From assembly GCF_964204645.1 (NCBI RefSeq), contig NC_134032.1, positions 1,700,916 to 1,764,915 of the forward strand: DNA of 64,000 nucleotides, written 5' to 3'. The notes below the pieces were generated by a model. The model did not search any database and was not told the origin of the DNA. It was given only the letters and a program-made list of their open reading frames with translations. Shown piece by piece: positions 11,502 to 24,419 of the stretch (positions are counted from its first letter, which is position 1; each line of letters begins with the position of its first letter). A program made the translations under genes and the position numbers. This stretch comes from Tubulanus polymorphus. Its lineage: Eukaryota > Nemertea > Palaeonemertea > Tubulaniformes > Tubulanidae.

Positions 11502-11589
11502 AAGTCCGCTGCACAAGGCACCGAAAAAAAGTTTTTTCCTCGTGAAAAACGTTTTTGATGTGTCTTGTTATGCCGTGTGCAGCGGACTT
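11502..11589. mobile_element. Short MITE-like inverted repeat
   Basis: AAGTCCGCTGCACAAGGCA (11502-11520) is the reverse complement of 11571-11589 with one mismatch, around a 50-bp AT-rich centre. No coding capacity. Probably a small non-autonomous element; the family is unassigned. Confidence 0.5.
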
Positions 11590-12054
11590 AACTAATCTTG
11601 TTTTATATTTTAATAACTTAACGTACCGGGTGTTTTTTGTCATTTATATAAAAAAGCGTGTTCATGATTATGGATAGTTGGGTTTGTCAAAATAAATTTA
11701 AAAAGATAAGTTCTAGTTATTTGTGGTTAAAAGTTGGTTTGATTTTCAGGTTTTCATATCCCCATATTTCACACGAATACAAAAGGATCGGTTTAACCAT
11801 AGAACCACACAGAAACTTGCTCACTTGAGTAAAAGACTAGCTCAAGGAAACATTTTTAGGACCTTGTTTTGGACGTTTTCGTTATTTCTGTGGGATTCGC
11901 TTTAAATTATGCATGGCTACATCCCTGTAGCATGTGAATTAAGTTCCAGAGTAAATTTCCAGACGGCAGATGAAGGCAATGACATAAGTTAGGGGACCCT
12001 AAATACTGAAACAAAAAATCCAATCAAAACGTCTACTAAGTTTATTCTATAATA

Positions 12055-12235
12055 CAGTGGAACTTCGTAACAGCGAGGTTCATGGGACCAGAAAATATGT
12101 TCGTTATTACCGATAGTTCGTTTCGTTATATCCAGTATGAAATTAATAGTTATCTTTCTTACTTGGGACAAAATTCTATATTTGTTATATCCGATGAGTC
12201 GTTGTTTTCGAGTTTGCTATAACGAGGTTCCACTG
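12055..12235. mobile_element. Tigger/pogo-type MITE
   Basis: Terminal inverted repeats CAGTGGAACTTCGTAA (12055-12070) and the reverse complement of TATAACGAGGTTCCACTG (ending 12235) are flanked by TA on both sides (12053-12054 and 12236-12237). The CAGTGGAACCTCG-type end and the TA target site are typical of Tigger/pogo elements. The internal sequence is 181 bp with no transposase. Confidence 0.65.
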
Positions 12236-12469
12236 TAATGCACGAATAACTGACGAGGTAAACTTAGCAAAAGAGTTCAATATAAGTTCCACAAAGCTAA
12301 ACAGTTCAAATATCAAAACGATACAATTTATTATAAAAAAAACAGAATTATCGGTTTTCCACTTAAAGCATTATTAAGGAATGAAAACTAATACAGCGTA
12401 TCAAAAACATATATAAAAAAAAAACGCTAATTAATACAATCTTCGATTATCTTCTGTACAATATTTCTC

Positions 12470-15364
12470 TCATGCACATCGGTTTTCGAGAATTAATTGA
12501 TGAAATCGTATACCAGTAGCTACAGCTTGTTGGACGTCATTAGTCTGAACAGGAGGCATGGAAGAAGGCATGTGAGACCATCTATCTTGGTTTAGTAATG
12601 CAAGATAAAAATTAATATTGCACTAATATATAGCATACTGACCCACTACCTGACTCAGCTAAATAACTGCAAGTATTCAAAATAATATTGAAAGAGTTTT
12701 TTGATACTTTGGATGTTCGTAGTAATCGAGAATGGGTGCGCAGCGGTAAATCAAGTATTCGTCTAATGGCCGTCCTCCATGCCTTAAAAATGTGTCATAC
12801 ATACATACAAGTAGACATCAGTCCATTGGTAATACATTTATGAATCCCTATAAGTAATCTGTTTAAACTACTAATAATATATATATGTACATGTACATGA
12901 ATTTAGGCCACAGGAGGACCATCTCAGGTCAGTCCAATTCTGATGAGCCCTTGAGCGATACAAATGTAATAAAAAATATCAAGATAATTGATTAAAGCGT
13001 TTTCAAAATCTCCCTTCAAAACTTCAAAAGTGTGTAAGTGCTAAGTTCAGCAATGCCATATTCCCTATATGGACGGATGGATGAATGCGAAGATAGACAA
13101 CGGATGAACAGTGAGCACAATAATCTGGTGGGACTTAAGTCTCAAGTGGGCTAAAAAGGAAATATCCTGATGCGGACGTAATTTCTATCGACAAAATATT
13201 ACAACCATTCACAGAGGCTCTTCGACTTTGACATTCCGTCAACGATATTGGATAACACTTAACGACGTATGTCAGCAGAATAGCTGAGAATCTACAAATC
13301 AACTTTTAAGTGGCCTTATATTGTAATTTTCAATCTTAAAATTTGCCAATCTGTTGTACCGCTCAGCTGTATTTTTTCCTAACGTCGCAGCACAGACTTC
13401 ATGAGCTTGGTTATCACCGATACCAAAATATCTTGCCACCAGGGATCTAATTATGTGTATCCTTATTCTTGCACGTACTGATGAAGAACTGAAAGATGAG
13501 AGAAATCAAATAAGAAAAAACTTCATATCTATCTATCCATATATGTATAAATTTGAATCCTAGATCTGTACCTAACAAACACATTTGAGTGAAGACAAAA
13601 ATTTAAATACATTGAACTGGTATACCAGTCATACAGGGATTCAGGAATTGAAATTTTAATACAATCATTTACAAATGCAATGAAATACCTACCTTAATCT
13701 CTTTTGAAGAATTTTGGATACTAAATGAATTGGTGCCATGAATGGAACTTCCATTTGTGAGTAAGAATACACCATTCTGAAAATGATAGTTTAACGGCTT
13801 TAAAGCAAATATTTGTACTGTTGACCCAACTGTATTTTGAAGGTTAAATTATTGGAGGGTTGTACAAACAAACCGTGAGATATAATGTTTTATTCAATGA
13901 TGTTTTAATATTTGAACTTGAATACCGAGTGCAACATGCTCTTTCAGTAGTACGAAACATTGCTTTACCAAAATAATCTGTGAGAGTGTTCAAATATTTA
14001 TGTGATTTGAGTAAACTTACATTGGATGTACTGTAAATTTTACAAAAAGTGACTCAGCAATCAGTTGAACGACACAGCTGACATTATTTTCGACAACACC
14101 AGCACCATACGCATTATCAGACAAAATATTTTCCTCCTGCAAGCTGAATGCATAGAGCAATTATCTTTATCGTTAAACAATTGCAAATATCAAGAGAAAC
14201 TAAAATTATGGCACAAATGGGATGTCATAATGATATGAATTTCTCTAGAGTCCATCAGATGATGATTACATGAACTTGGCACCTCCATTTTCTGCCTTAA
14301 GCTTTAGATCAGAAATTCATAGAAATTATGGATGTTGATTATTAATTCATCCATAATATGGGTCGCTACTATGGTCAAGATTCAGATCTGTATTAAATCC
14401 CTAGATGTACATGAGCTGATGCTTTTTTTCAAAAATTAGCCAAATCGATCAAATTTTCAGAATCTCCTGTCATGAAACTTTGTTCTTACATGCTTGGTAG
14501 ACTGAATATCTTCTCAATATTATATCTGAGCTCAAGGAGAACCTGAAAGTATAATAGAGAGTTGGAGTGGTGTACATTTGAAAGTCCTATAGACATATTA
14601 ACGGGACACCATGCCACTGCTCAATGGGATCAAAATCTATGAAAGACTACAGCAACACCGTCTGCTGACTAGTTGAAACCGATATGTTTAATGATCTAAA
14701 CTAATATTCAATAATAGAAAGTAGGAATAGAAGATCTATGCTATACTGAAGTTGGCTATAGATTAGCCATCTGAGGGCTCAAGACATATATACTCACTTT
14801 CCCATTGCTGCGATACAAATATGACAAAGGAATCATTCTTGAATCGTCTACATCGTTTTCATCATCAATGAGTTTATTCAGCTTTTGCGAACAAATCATA
14901 CATACAATGCTATCAGACATTCTAAATTTAATGAATAAATACATAACATGTAAGCATCAAAGAAACTGAATTTACAAAATGTAATGTTAACCATGAACTT
15001 AAGATTAATAACCTCGAGCTACTTTTGGAAAAACAGATAATACACGCAGAAGTAATGGACAATCTGACCTCTTCCTTGACCTAGAAGAAACAAAAGCAAA
15101 GAGACCAAATTAGACATTTCTGTAGAATAACTACTGGCAGGATCAATTTGACAATTATAGGTTGATGCTATAAATGATGGACAGTTTGTAGTAGTACGTA
15201 TATATGATTTTACCTGATTATAAGCACTGAGCTTTGTTTCGACGATATGTATGGGACATGTGTATGTTCTAATCAAATGACAATCTTTTTCTTCCAGACC
15301 GACACATCCAGGATGAATGAGCCATTTACAACTTACATTCAAACATTCCATAACATGATAGTTG
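12470..15364 (-). CDS. Multi-exon gene of unknown function with Cys-rich N terminus
   Basis: Exons read on the minus strand: 15364-15214 (first Met at 15351), 15080-15013, 14921-14798, 14136-14021, 13776-13693, 13488-13360, 12782-about 12708, and a last one ending at stop 12470-12472. The first six joins are phase-consistent with good donors (GTAAAA, GTGAGT, GTAAGT, GTAGGT); the last is unresolved. The first exon holds CLNVSCKWLIHPGCVGL..YTCPIH, like the second half of a PHD finger. It is followed by ACIICF and IVCMIC pairs that may complete a zinc site. Later exons (DNAYGAGVVENNVSCVVQLI; VRARIRIHIIRSLVARYFGI) match no family I recognise. The gene lies downstream of the USP gene on the same strand and could be a tandem neighbour or, less likely, its 3' part. 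Confidence 0.5.
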
Positions 15365-15940
15365 CTATAAAATAAGAAGAGAGTTAGTTTTTGAATCTAT
15401 GGAGTGAATAGTTTTCAATTAAGAATTATTGATATCTTCAATGTATCATATTCAGTAACGGTATACTGGTTTGAATTTCATACAATAATGAAGGCAAAAA
15501 GAAATTATAAAATTAAATCCTTTGATTCAGAGTTTAAGTGGTTTTGTTTCAGGTAAAAAAGAAATAACATATCTTGCAATGTAATATAATGCAGTTACGT
15601 ATTTTGTATTGGTCTTGACTGGAAGTACAACCATAATAAGTCACATATAAGCTATGTGGGGGGGGGGGGGAGATTGTAAGGTGAAGCACATGTGAGAATG
15701 AATAAAGGGCTAATATGCGCCATGAGTGGTGAAGACCTCTGCAGATCCAAACACAACATTCTTCAAGGGTGGTTCATTCACATAGACATGTAGATTAAAT
15801 GATATCATTAGGGCGGTTTTAATATACAATTTCAACAATCAAGAACCTTTGACATTTTATACCAACTCCTAGCTTTCTGATGCATAATTTCAGTGAAATT
15901 TTTGGCTCAGTCATGTAAATGTTGACAATAAAAAGATGTG

Positions 15941-18900
15941 CTACATCTTGAAGTCAATCAAGATCAAAATTAAATCCTTATTGGCTCTCAATACCTAAAA
16001 TAAAGATTAAGTTACGTTATATTGTGCAAATGAACGGAACTAACTTCTCTGTCCTCATTTGATATTATGACAAAAATATACAGGATGTATGCTTGTGTGG
16101 TTCCAAAGGGTTTGTCCGCAGCGATTATTTTATGATAATAAAACTTTTGAGTCACTTTTGCCTGTAATTGCACATTTTGCATTGGTTTTTGTTATATAAT
16201 GTGACAGAATGGGCATGAACCAGATTAAAGAATTAGGTGCTGCGTCAGAATGGTGATTCGCCTTAGTTATCTGACTCATGTTCAAGACATAGCTGCCAGG
16301 TGTCTGATGAATAATCAATAAATGATAAAATATTCCTGGTTGCAAATGATCAATGGATTTACAGTACCTTACTGTCATTTGTTTCAAACCATTAACCATC
16401 AATATCGCAAACAAAAGATATATAATGTCCTCCTTCCAAAGAAGAGCCTTGATGAACCACAACACTGCAAAGTTTAAAATTCTGAAAAATATGTGACAGT
16501 GTTATTTATGTGCAGTATTCCTAAAAAACTAGAATATCTTCAGTAAATGAGCATACCTCGTTGTGGAAGCTAAGAACTTCATCAAATCTCACAAAATCAT
16601 TTCTTTTTTCCAATGTCTTACTGAATCTTAAAAGGACAAGACAGTCTATTAGTTATAACTCCACCAATCAATTCTAGAGATACTGTTCATACCGTATGCC
16701 ATGCGTAAAATACCATTCTACAGGGTGCCTCAAAAAATGTGTTTTCAGTTACACAAAAGCAGTTTAAGCAAATTGACAGATTAAGTATTTACCTGTTAAT
16801 TTGAATAGCTAAACATTCAGGAGCCTTCAAAGGTTTAGTAGATTTCCTTGCAACCTTTAATTTGCAACTTCAATGAAAAACGATGGAAATGAAATCATAG
16901 CTAAAAGATAATACCTATAAATATGGAATCAGTACTTATGATCACTACATGAAATAAACATAACAAACTCACTGGGAACACTCATAGTCATCCAGTTCCT
17001 CACTACAAAAATATGAATTAAGTAACAAGACAAGGGTTGTGACTCCTTTTCCTTTATCCTTCTGAAATACAAAGAAAATCTCAAATGTCATATAGGAACT
17101 ATTTATAGGAAACATATAGAAATATTCAGCGGTTTAAGGGACCAAAAACACAGCTACACACCCCAAGTGATAGACTGAGGTTTGTGAATCCATCAGTTTG
17201 TGTTGATTCAGTAGAACAGGATCTACAGATGACTGAAAGAGAAAGTCATGAAATATTCAAACAGGGCTTACTGATGTGAAAATTAAGTGTAGTAAAAATG
17301 AATGAATCATTGCTTGAAAAGCTTTGCTACTTAAAATACCTTTTGTTTGAAGAGAACCATGGAAAAACTTAACAATCTGTTTAAAATCAGAACTGAAAAA
17401 ATAAACACACATTATATTCATCATCTATCTAGCCTCAATTTTTTGATAAGTATAAACATAATTGCATTCGTTCATTCGCTTGTTGCTTCATTCATTTTGT
17501 TTACCTTGAATTTTCATCTTCAATTTTACTCATCCAACGAATGAAGAACTCATGGGCATCACACTGACGTCTTGAGTAGAGCCCTATATCTAAGATAAAA
17601 TGGGGTGAAAATCAGTTTGGTTCAGTAAAGGAAAGTTGAAGAAAGAAGTGAGAAAGAAGCAAAACCACATTTTTTTCCAGTTCACCACGGTTGTGTATGA
17701 ACACCAAACCATCCAGCTCTTCATTATAGAACAGATAAGCAAGGGTCTCATTCCTCGAGACATCACCTACATATTTTGATCATAGTAGTGTATAACATAC
17801 ATGAATAGCATAAAAGTCATGAAGCGAAGCAACATATATAAAACAGAAAACAGATGAAATAGGAGTGAAATATTGCACTGGTCATTGTGGTCACCTCAAA
17901 GTCTTCAGATACAGAAGCAAGTGGCAATGAGGCTCTAGTCATTTAAGACCCTACTCAAAATTAGGGGATACCTATGGAATTTCCAAGAAAATAACGCCTA
18001 TGTGACTGTCATTGGTTTGGCAAGAAATCATACTATAATTAAATATCATATCAAAAGTGTTTGATACAGGCTATTCCTAGTATAAGCCCATCTGATCACT
18101 TTTCCTGAGATAGGCACATAAAATGTTTTCCTAAATCGCTGCAATAAGGTGAAAAAAGACTTTTGGTGCAACGACACAACTAGCACACCACGCCTACTGG
18201 CGAAATGCTTGACAATCTGAAAATAATCAAATACCACATTATTCCGTTATTCGCCTGGTGATCATACTCAGAAACGAATTATGTACCTTGAAACTCACCC
18301 AGCACGAATTTCAACACATTATAATGGCAAACCATAATCACTACCATTAGGAAGCTACAGGTCTCAGAATTCAGGGCACAAGTGACCTTTTTTTGTCAAA
18401 ATATCAAGGAACTTCATTGAAGCATATTCAAGATTTCCCAGCCAGCCATCTGGAATTTGATCAGGCCAGTTTTTGGCTCCAGATGCATCTAAAGTAGCTA
18501 TTAACCTAATATCAAAACAAACCATTGAAGCATCAATTACAGTTCAATTTTCCACAAATTACTGGGGCCTGTCTACAAACAATGAATGAAAAGTGAACAA
18601 ATTAGGCCCGCTAGGATTTAAGTCCCAAGTGGGTTAAAAAGCATTTGCATTGTAATGAGACATAATCATGTGGATTACTTAATACTTAATACCCTGAGAT
18701 GAAGCCTATATGTGTAGAGTATTTACATAGACAATGTGAAGCAAAGAAAATTGATGAAAAACAAATAGGAAGATTATATAATATACCAACCATTTTGCCA
18801 TTATTCTGTCAGGAAAAGGAAATTGAAATATAAACATTAGGTCAAAAACACTTTAATTCTCAAATTACACAACTAATCTAGTTTATGAATTAGAGATATT

Positions 18901-21900
18901 TTATTTCAAAGGACTAAAAATTGCAGTATAATGAGAAATTTTGATCAAAGTAAATACTTACTAGGCAAAAGACATTTCATGGCACTAGGATTCACTACAT
19001 GACTAATATTTGCTGATGTACTTCGCAGAACTAGACACAGATCCTCCAGTGTCTGGGTTCAAGTTCAAGTTCAAGTTCAAATTTATTTCACAGAAAGCAT
19101 GACAGGCTATGTACACAGGTTGAGAGAAAACAAACAATAAAATTTACAATTTTTTTAAACAAAGCACAATTATAAAAGAGAGAGAGAGGACAGTAGCTTT
19201 CAGTGTGGGCCAAGCAAAGCCTTTAGGCCGCTGTCGCAAGCACCCAGGGAAAAAAAAAACGAAAGGGAAATGAAGAAATAAAGTGGAAGGAAATGAAAGT
19301 TGATGATTTTTGATAATTTCAGGAGAGTTTATATGAGTAAGCTAGAGGGTTCAGGAGAGTGAGCAATTATAACAATTAGGGTTATTACATTGATGGATAT
19401 CATTGTAGGTGGAGGTGAGATATGGTCTGAGTTTACGTTTTAAATTTTGTTTGCTTGTTTGTAGGATATCATACCTACTGAGGGTGAAATTATCCTGCTT
19501 TACCTCGAAATCAAAGATGTTATGTGTCAATTCTATGAACAATAGGAATGCTTGGCTGTGAGACGATTATCCCACCCTTAAGGCTGGCTTGAGGCTGATT
19601 AGCGGGATATGAGATCCTCCCAGTTGCTTCCCTGCTTTTGTCCGGTTCCGATTACTGGCAACTGCACTGGATCACATGGTCATGAGCATTTTGAGGATAG
19701 ATTTAAATTATTTTGAATTGCGAAATATATTTCCAGTTGAAAAGCAGTTTCGTTAAGACTTTTATCTTTCTGATTCGGTTTTGAATACAATGTGTAAGCG
19801 ACATCATATAAAGATGGCCGCTCACTACGTAATTCTACCAATTTCGTTTCTAGATCTTTAGTCCAGTCAACTGCAATGCTGGACGTTTGGTTTGCGTTTG
19901 AAACTACTTGAAATTACCGGTAAATATTTGTGACATGATACAAATGACACTAATGTAGCAATCAAAATTTGTACTATGATCATTCGGTCTCTAATTGGCT
20001 GGTATTCCTGCGCTCAGTTCCATCGCGTCAAGTCAGGAGAGGGAGGTTGTCATACACATAGGATAACATATATACCGGTACCCATCCTTTATATGGGCTA
20101 AGCATAAAGTCAAATTATGGCTCCTCACCGAAATTTGATGATGATGATTAGGCCTATATATCCAATCATAGAACTCATCATGAGCTACAATTTTGCAAAG
20201 TGGTGACAATTTTGCAATTGTGGTAAAAATATGCCTAGGTAACTTGACTAAAATTGAACCGATATGCATTAGGCTATTCCTCAGGCATTGATATTCACAG
20301 GGCTCTGCCCCAAATGACATCCAAGTCAAGTCACGGGGCCGTATATTTTGGTGCAGCTGAAAAGTAGCGATACTTAAAATAATATACATAGATGATGATA
20401 AATATTTCAGTTAGATATATCATAATAGCATAGGCTATATGGTATCTATAGTTAGTCTGAATACTGGTGGTCGTTTCACGAACGCCAGTTAACTTCGAAT
20501 TCGAAGGTGATAATCAAAAATTCTTCGAATTAGGCATAGATCATTTGATGATTAAATCTGTTTCACTAACGCAAATTAGCGAAAAATTAACCAATTCAAA
20601 TTATCTCAGATAATTCTGAATTAGTTGCCCATAATGCATTAGTCCTATAACATGAACAAGGTTTCATTCATAAATATCGTAGGATTTTTTGGTTGTACAA
20701 TGAAATTGTATAATTGATCGTTCCGTATTTTCTTTGCAATTCTTTCTCCAATGAGATTTTCAATAGGCCCTAAATCTAAAAATGTGTAGGTGATATATGA
20801 TAAATATCTTAATTTGCATTTTTGAAATGGGCATCGAAAATTAACCTAAAAATTTTTATTCGCATTGGGCAACTAACCCAAATTAGAGGCTTAATCCCTG
20901 TATGTAAAACCGGGCCCAGGGAGTTAGGGTGAGTTTAAGGGTCCGTTTTACACTTAGAGAGATGAAAGGGTTAGGGTAAGGTTGAGATACGATACGTTGA
21001 ATGCTATATGAATTGAAAACTTACAGCCAGATTGCAAGAACGTATTTTATATCTATATTTAGAGGATATATACACTGGTCCGGGTTCGAATCCCGCTCTA
21101 TTTTCTCTAAATCTGTTCAAATTTTCTTGAATTTTCAAAGTTTTGCATTTGCGCAGCATCAATTAGGCAATCAAAACAAGTCATTGGAAAAATGACATAG
21201 TCTAATAATAAGAAAGGCAGCCAATATTTTGCCAATGCGGTATTATTCCTCTTAACACTATTTTGCCAATGGCGCGTTCTGAATGACTAATTGCGGCTGC
21301 ATAGGAAAGTTTGGAGAACAGAGTTAGCCTAGACAAAATAAGAGCATAGACTAGAGTGGGATTCGAACCCGGACCACCAGATTACTGGCCTAACGTCTTT
21401 CCACTAGACTAGACCACTGGGCTCACTGACAACTACCCGTAATTTTTCACTACAGCCTCACCTTTACCAAAACTCTATGGGTAATAACGGACACTTAAGT
21501 GGCTAAACCTCACCCTAACCGGCGCGATTTTATTGTTACATTTCATAGCCATTGGGCATTGGCAAAATAGCATATCGCTGTGGCTACTCGTACGGACCCG
21601 TACGGATTACTCTGGAGGCTATTCATACGGAACTAGGATCTGTTTCACCAAGAATCTTAGTGTCTGATGTACCACAGGATTGGTTACACTAGGATCGTAG
21701 AGCGACGGAGATCACTGGTGGAGACAACCACTGCCAGTGCTGGGTGAAGGATCTGTACGCTAATTACTGTCGCTGATTGGCCGATAAACGCCCGCCATTC
21801 AAGGAAAGTGTGGAGAATATAGTTAGAGAACAATAGAGTGGATCAAGCGAGACTCGAACCTGGGCCAGTAGATAACTAGCACAGCATCATACCACTAATG

Positions 21901-22596
21901 TCTATTTATTAATTGATGAGACCTGTTTTTCTGGGATATTTTGCTTACTATTTGGGGTACATACCTCATTTATGTCTTAACAGAATGCCAAAAATCGCGG
22001 ACAACAACTGAATATCCGATATTATTCCAGTTCTGTACCAATTAGATGGATTAGCAAAAAGACTCCTTAAGTCCAGTTGAATGAGAGAGAAAATCCTCCG
22101 TTTTGTGAAATTTCTTGGATTTGAACATTGTTACCACTGAGCTCACTGACAGTCAGCCGAATGTTTTGACTAGCCTGACCGTACGAATAATTCCACAGTA
22201 ATCCGTACGGGTGCGTACGAATAGCCTACGGAATTATTCATACGGGCGCGTACGAATAGCCTACGGAATTATTCGTACGTGTCTGTACGAATAGCCACTT
22301 GATTTACTAAAATAATGCTGCATTATTGGCAAAATATCCACTTCCATTCTTTAAAGCCTTCAAAATGGGCTTTATATATACTTACGACATCTATTGAAAA
22401 GCTCCATTGAATTCTGGCTTTCTGCGGACTTTTTAGAGAACAGTTTGAAATGTTCTGCTACACACTTAACCGATTGAATAACGCTGTTCATATAACAAGA
22501 CTGCCCATAATTAGTAAGACCACGAGTGTATTTTGAAGGCCTCTTAGAATATGCCCAAGCAGTAGAACCTAAGAACATCATATTGTATGTTGAAAA
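15941..22596 (-). CDS. USP-family ubiquitin hydrolase, multi-exon, with in-frame stop
   Basis: Minus-strand exons spell out a USP catalytic domain. Cys box GLTNYGQSCYMNS (22596-22386); Leu-rich segments (19052-18962, 18505-18387, 18216-18100, 17934-17879, 17766-17686); QDA box QCDAHEFF (17589-17530); first zinc pair CRSC (17232-17162); EELDDYECS (17061-16973) leading into the second pair HCK (16867-16793) with PECLAIQINR; 16626-16557; His box SVVVHQGSSLEGGHYISF and Trp box WFETNDSK in one exon (16481-16368); the terminal AYILYIF (16161-16045); and a short last exon with stop at 15943-15941. From 17232 onward, joins are phase-consistent. A TAA (16394-16392) interrupts the frame exactly between the His and Trp boxes. 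A second QDA-like stretch (LEYASMKFLDIL) occurs at 18505-18387. At least one exon between the Cys box and 19052 is missing from my reading. USPs remove ubiquitin from proteins. The layout faintly recalls USP35/38. Confidence 0.7.
19040..19250. repeat. (TTCAAG)n with retroelement-like tail
   Basis: A short GTTCAA/TTCAAG array (about 19056-19082) is followed by ATTTATTTCACAG and an A-rich, GA-rich tract to about 19270. This resembles the 3' end of a LINE/SINE insertion. It lies in the large first intron of the USP gene. Confidence 0.4.
21352..21425 (-). mobile_element. tRNA-derived SINE head
   Basis: On the minus strand a box-B sequence GGTTCGAATCC (rc of 21359-21369) is preceded, at tRNA-like distance, by TGGTCTAGTCTAGTGG as a box-A-like segment. 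No clean cloverleaf or anticodon arm is visible, so a SINE head is more likely than a functional tRNA. A related minus-strand word (GACTCGAACCTGGG) is at about 21851, and a plus-strand one (GGGTTCGAATCCC) at about 21082. Confidence 0.45.
21577..22305. mobile_element. Candidate element bounded by CGTACG-rich inverted repeats
   Basis: GGCTACTCGTACGGACCCGT and following bases (about 21581-21612) are nearly the reverse complement of 22193-22226 (AGTAATCCGTACGGGTGCGT..). On the right side this is expanded into a tandem of about 42 bp (CGTACGAATAGCC..GGAATTATTC) from 22190 to 22290. No coding capacity is seen. It lies in the first USP intron. Limits are approximate. Confidence 0.4.
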
Positions 22597-23346
22597 CTGA
22601 AAAAAACTGTTAAATCGCTGAGTCGAAACTTGTCGAAAAAGTTATTCCAACTTGGCGCAAGTATCCGTGGCGCCTCCTACTATTGCCAACGTTTCAGTAT
22701 AGGATGTTGTTTGCATTTTGATTCTTACTCTGGCATGCACTTCCGCCGATAATTCTTACTTGGCACGATATTCCCACTTGGCGCATAACATCACTAGCGC
22801 TGCTAGAGATGGCGCCACGAGCTGGTCATAGATCCTGCGGGCTACGAGTTCACAGCGAAGTGGCGTCACGTCTCTTGCGCTGAGAATAACGGTCTTCACA
22901 GATGACAGAGAAGTTTTCAAACTGATTTTGATGAGTCAAATAACTTTCTAATAATAAATAATATTTCGCTTGTATAAAACTGACAGTCAATTCTAACCTG
23001 TTCAGACGTTTTACTATACTGAACATATCACACCATTTACAATGGTACAACGAACATTTTCATTCAATTTAGCTTCAATTTCATATTCTACACAAATAAT
23101 AAACTTTCACAAATTTTAGAAAATTGAGTTAGATCTCTGAGGAATGTGATGCGAACGATAAATCTTACAAATGAATTGCCGCTATAATAAAGACTTGAAT
23201 GATATCTTTTATATGAACGCTGAATGAATTTTCGAATACGCGAGAGAACACACTGTCAGTTCCAGAACGTTCATACTCTGAGACAGTCATAGTAAACTCT
23301 CAGACAGTCAGTACACTCTCAGACAGTCAGTACACTCTTACGAATC

Positions 23347-24297
23347 ATGAATTCAACTCAGATGCAAATTGGCAGAGTTTATAACAGTTATATCGTTCTC
23401 ATGTCCGTGGTTAACAAGTCTGGAATCTACCGCACTGTGACATTGGCCTTTCTACCCGTCGTGTTCATGTTAGGAGCCTTCGGAAATTCGGCTACTTTTC
23501 TGATAATGATAAATCGCAGATTCCGCAGTTTATCCTACGCTAACTATCTGATCATTCTTTCTGCTAGTGATTTTGTCTACTGCATCAGTTTAACGCTGAT
23601 GCCCGTTTTGCAGTTTGTTCTCTCGCGCGATAAAGACGGTCCGATATTCTTCATGAATTCGCTGATAGTTTGCAAAATCTACGAGTTTGTAATGACTCTT
23701 GCCGGTGGCAATAGCGCGTGGTTAATAGTAGCGATATCTCTAGAACGCGTGGCGGTTGTTCTCTTCCCGATCAAATCTCGTTTGATATGTACACCGAGAG
23801 TGGCTAGATTTGTTATATTGATAATTACCGTAGTAAATTCGTTGTTTCTATATCTCACACCTACTTTGTCGATACAGTTTACTGACCAGTCTTTTGGATG
23901 TTTCTACAAGTTGATTGATCAGATTACAGCTTTTGCCATAATTGTCATCCACCTTGTGGTTTTACCATTAACTCTGATCATTGCATCAAATTCTGTCATA
24001 ATAATTCAGTTATTCAGAGGTTCAAAATTGGTGTCGTCCGATCAGAAAACCGCGAAATCAAAACGTACGACAATAATGCTCGTAACGGTTTCACTCGCAT
24101 TTGCAATATTTACACTTCCAACCACTATAACAGTATTTTTACCAATCTCTCAGGAGAAGAAAGATTTTGTTTATGATATTTTCACTCAATTCTATGTTTG
24201 TAACTTTGTGATAAATTTTTACATATATCTTTTACTGGGACGGGAAATTCGTGAATATTTCTGTATGAAAATCCGCTGTAGAAATGCAGTGAAATAA
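23347..24297 (+). CDS. Class A GPCR, family A, unit 1 copy
   Basis: A 316-residue intronless receptor aligned end to end with the receptor at 5738. It keeps the GN pair of TM1, LSASDF in TM2, SLER at the end of TM3, the basic loop before TM6, NFYIY in TM7 and the GREIREYFC tail. It carries Asn in TM1-loop INRRFR, and Leu in SAWLIVAI. The protein differs from the unit 3 copy by one residue (Ala for Val in QITAFAI) but from the unit 2 copy by five, although units 1 and 2 are otherwise closer. The leader before the ATG has two CAGTACACTCTCAGA repeats. The ligand is unknown. Confidence 0.88.
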   Translation: MNSTQMQIGRVYNSYIVLMSVVNKSGIYRTVTLAFLPVVFMLGAFGNSATFLIMINRRFRSLSYANYLIILSASDFVYCISLTLMPVLQFVLSRDKDGPIFFMNSLIVCKIYEFVMTLAGGNSAWLIVAISLERVAVVLFPIKSRLICTPRVARFVILIITVVNSLFLYLTPTLSIQFTDQSFGCFYKLIDQITAFAIIVIHLVVLPLTLIIASNSVIIIQLFRGSKLVSSDQKTAKSKRTTIMLVTVSLAFAIFTLPTTITVFLPISQEKKDFVYDIFTQFYVCNFVINFYIYLLLGREIREYFCMKIRCRNAVK

Positions 24298-24419
24298 TCA
24301 TTGATGACTTTATCCGACATGAACTCAAGAAATTATAGAATAGAAAATTGCAGTCAAGGGCATTTAAAATTGATACCGTGTTTTCGCTGTACACTGGTTT
24401 CTCAAAAGCGACGCAGGAG

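Noticed and set aside
13360-13488. HIIRSLVARYF followed by AATLGKNTAERYN, resembling tyrosine-recombinase box II and the catalytic Tyr
   Set aside because: The Tyr lies beyond the better-supported donor (GTACAA after GAGCG), and splicing there gives a phase-consistent join to the next exon. The resemblance is short and lacks the N-terminal Arg box.
20915-20990. GGGTTAGGG/GAGTTAGGG words suggesting telomere-like DNA
   Set aside because: Only two or three isolated words without a tandem array.
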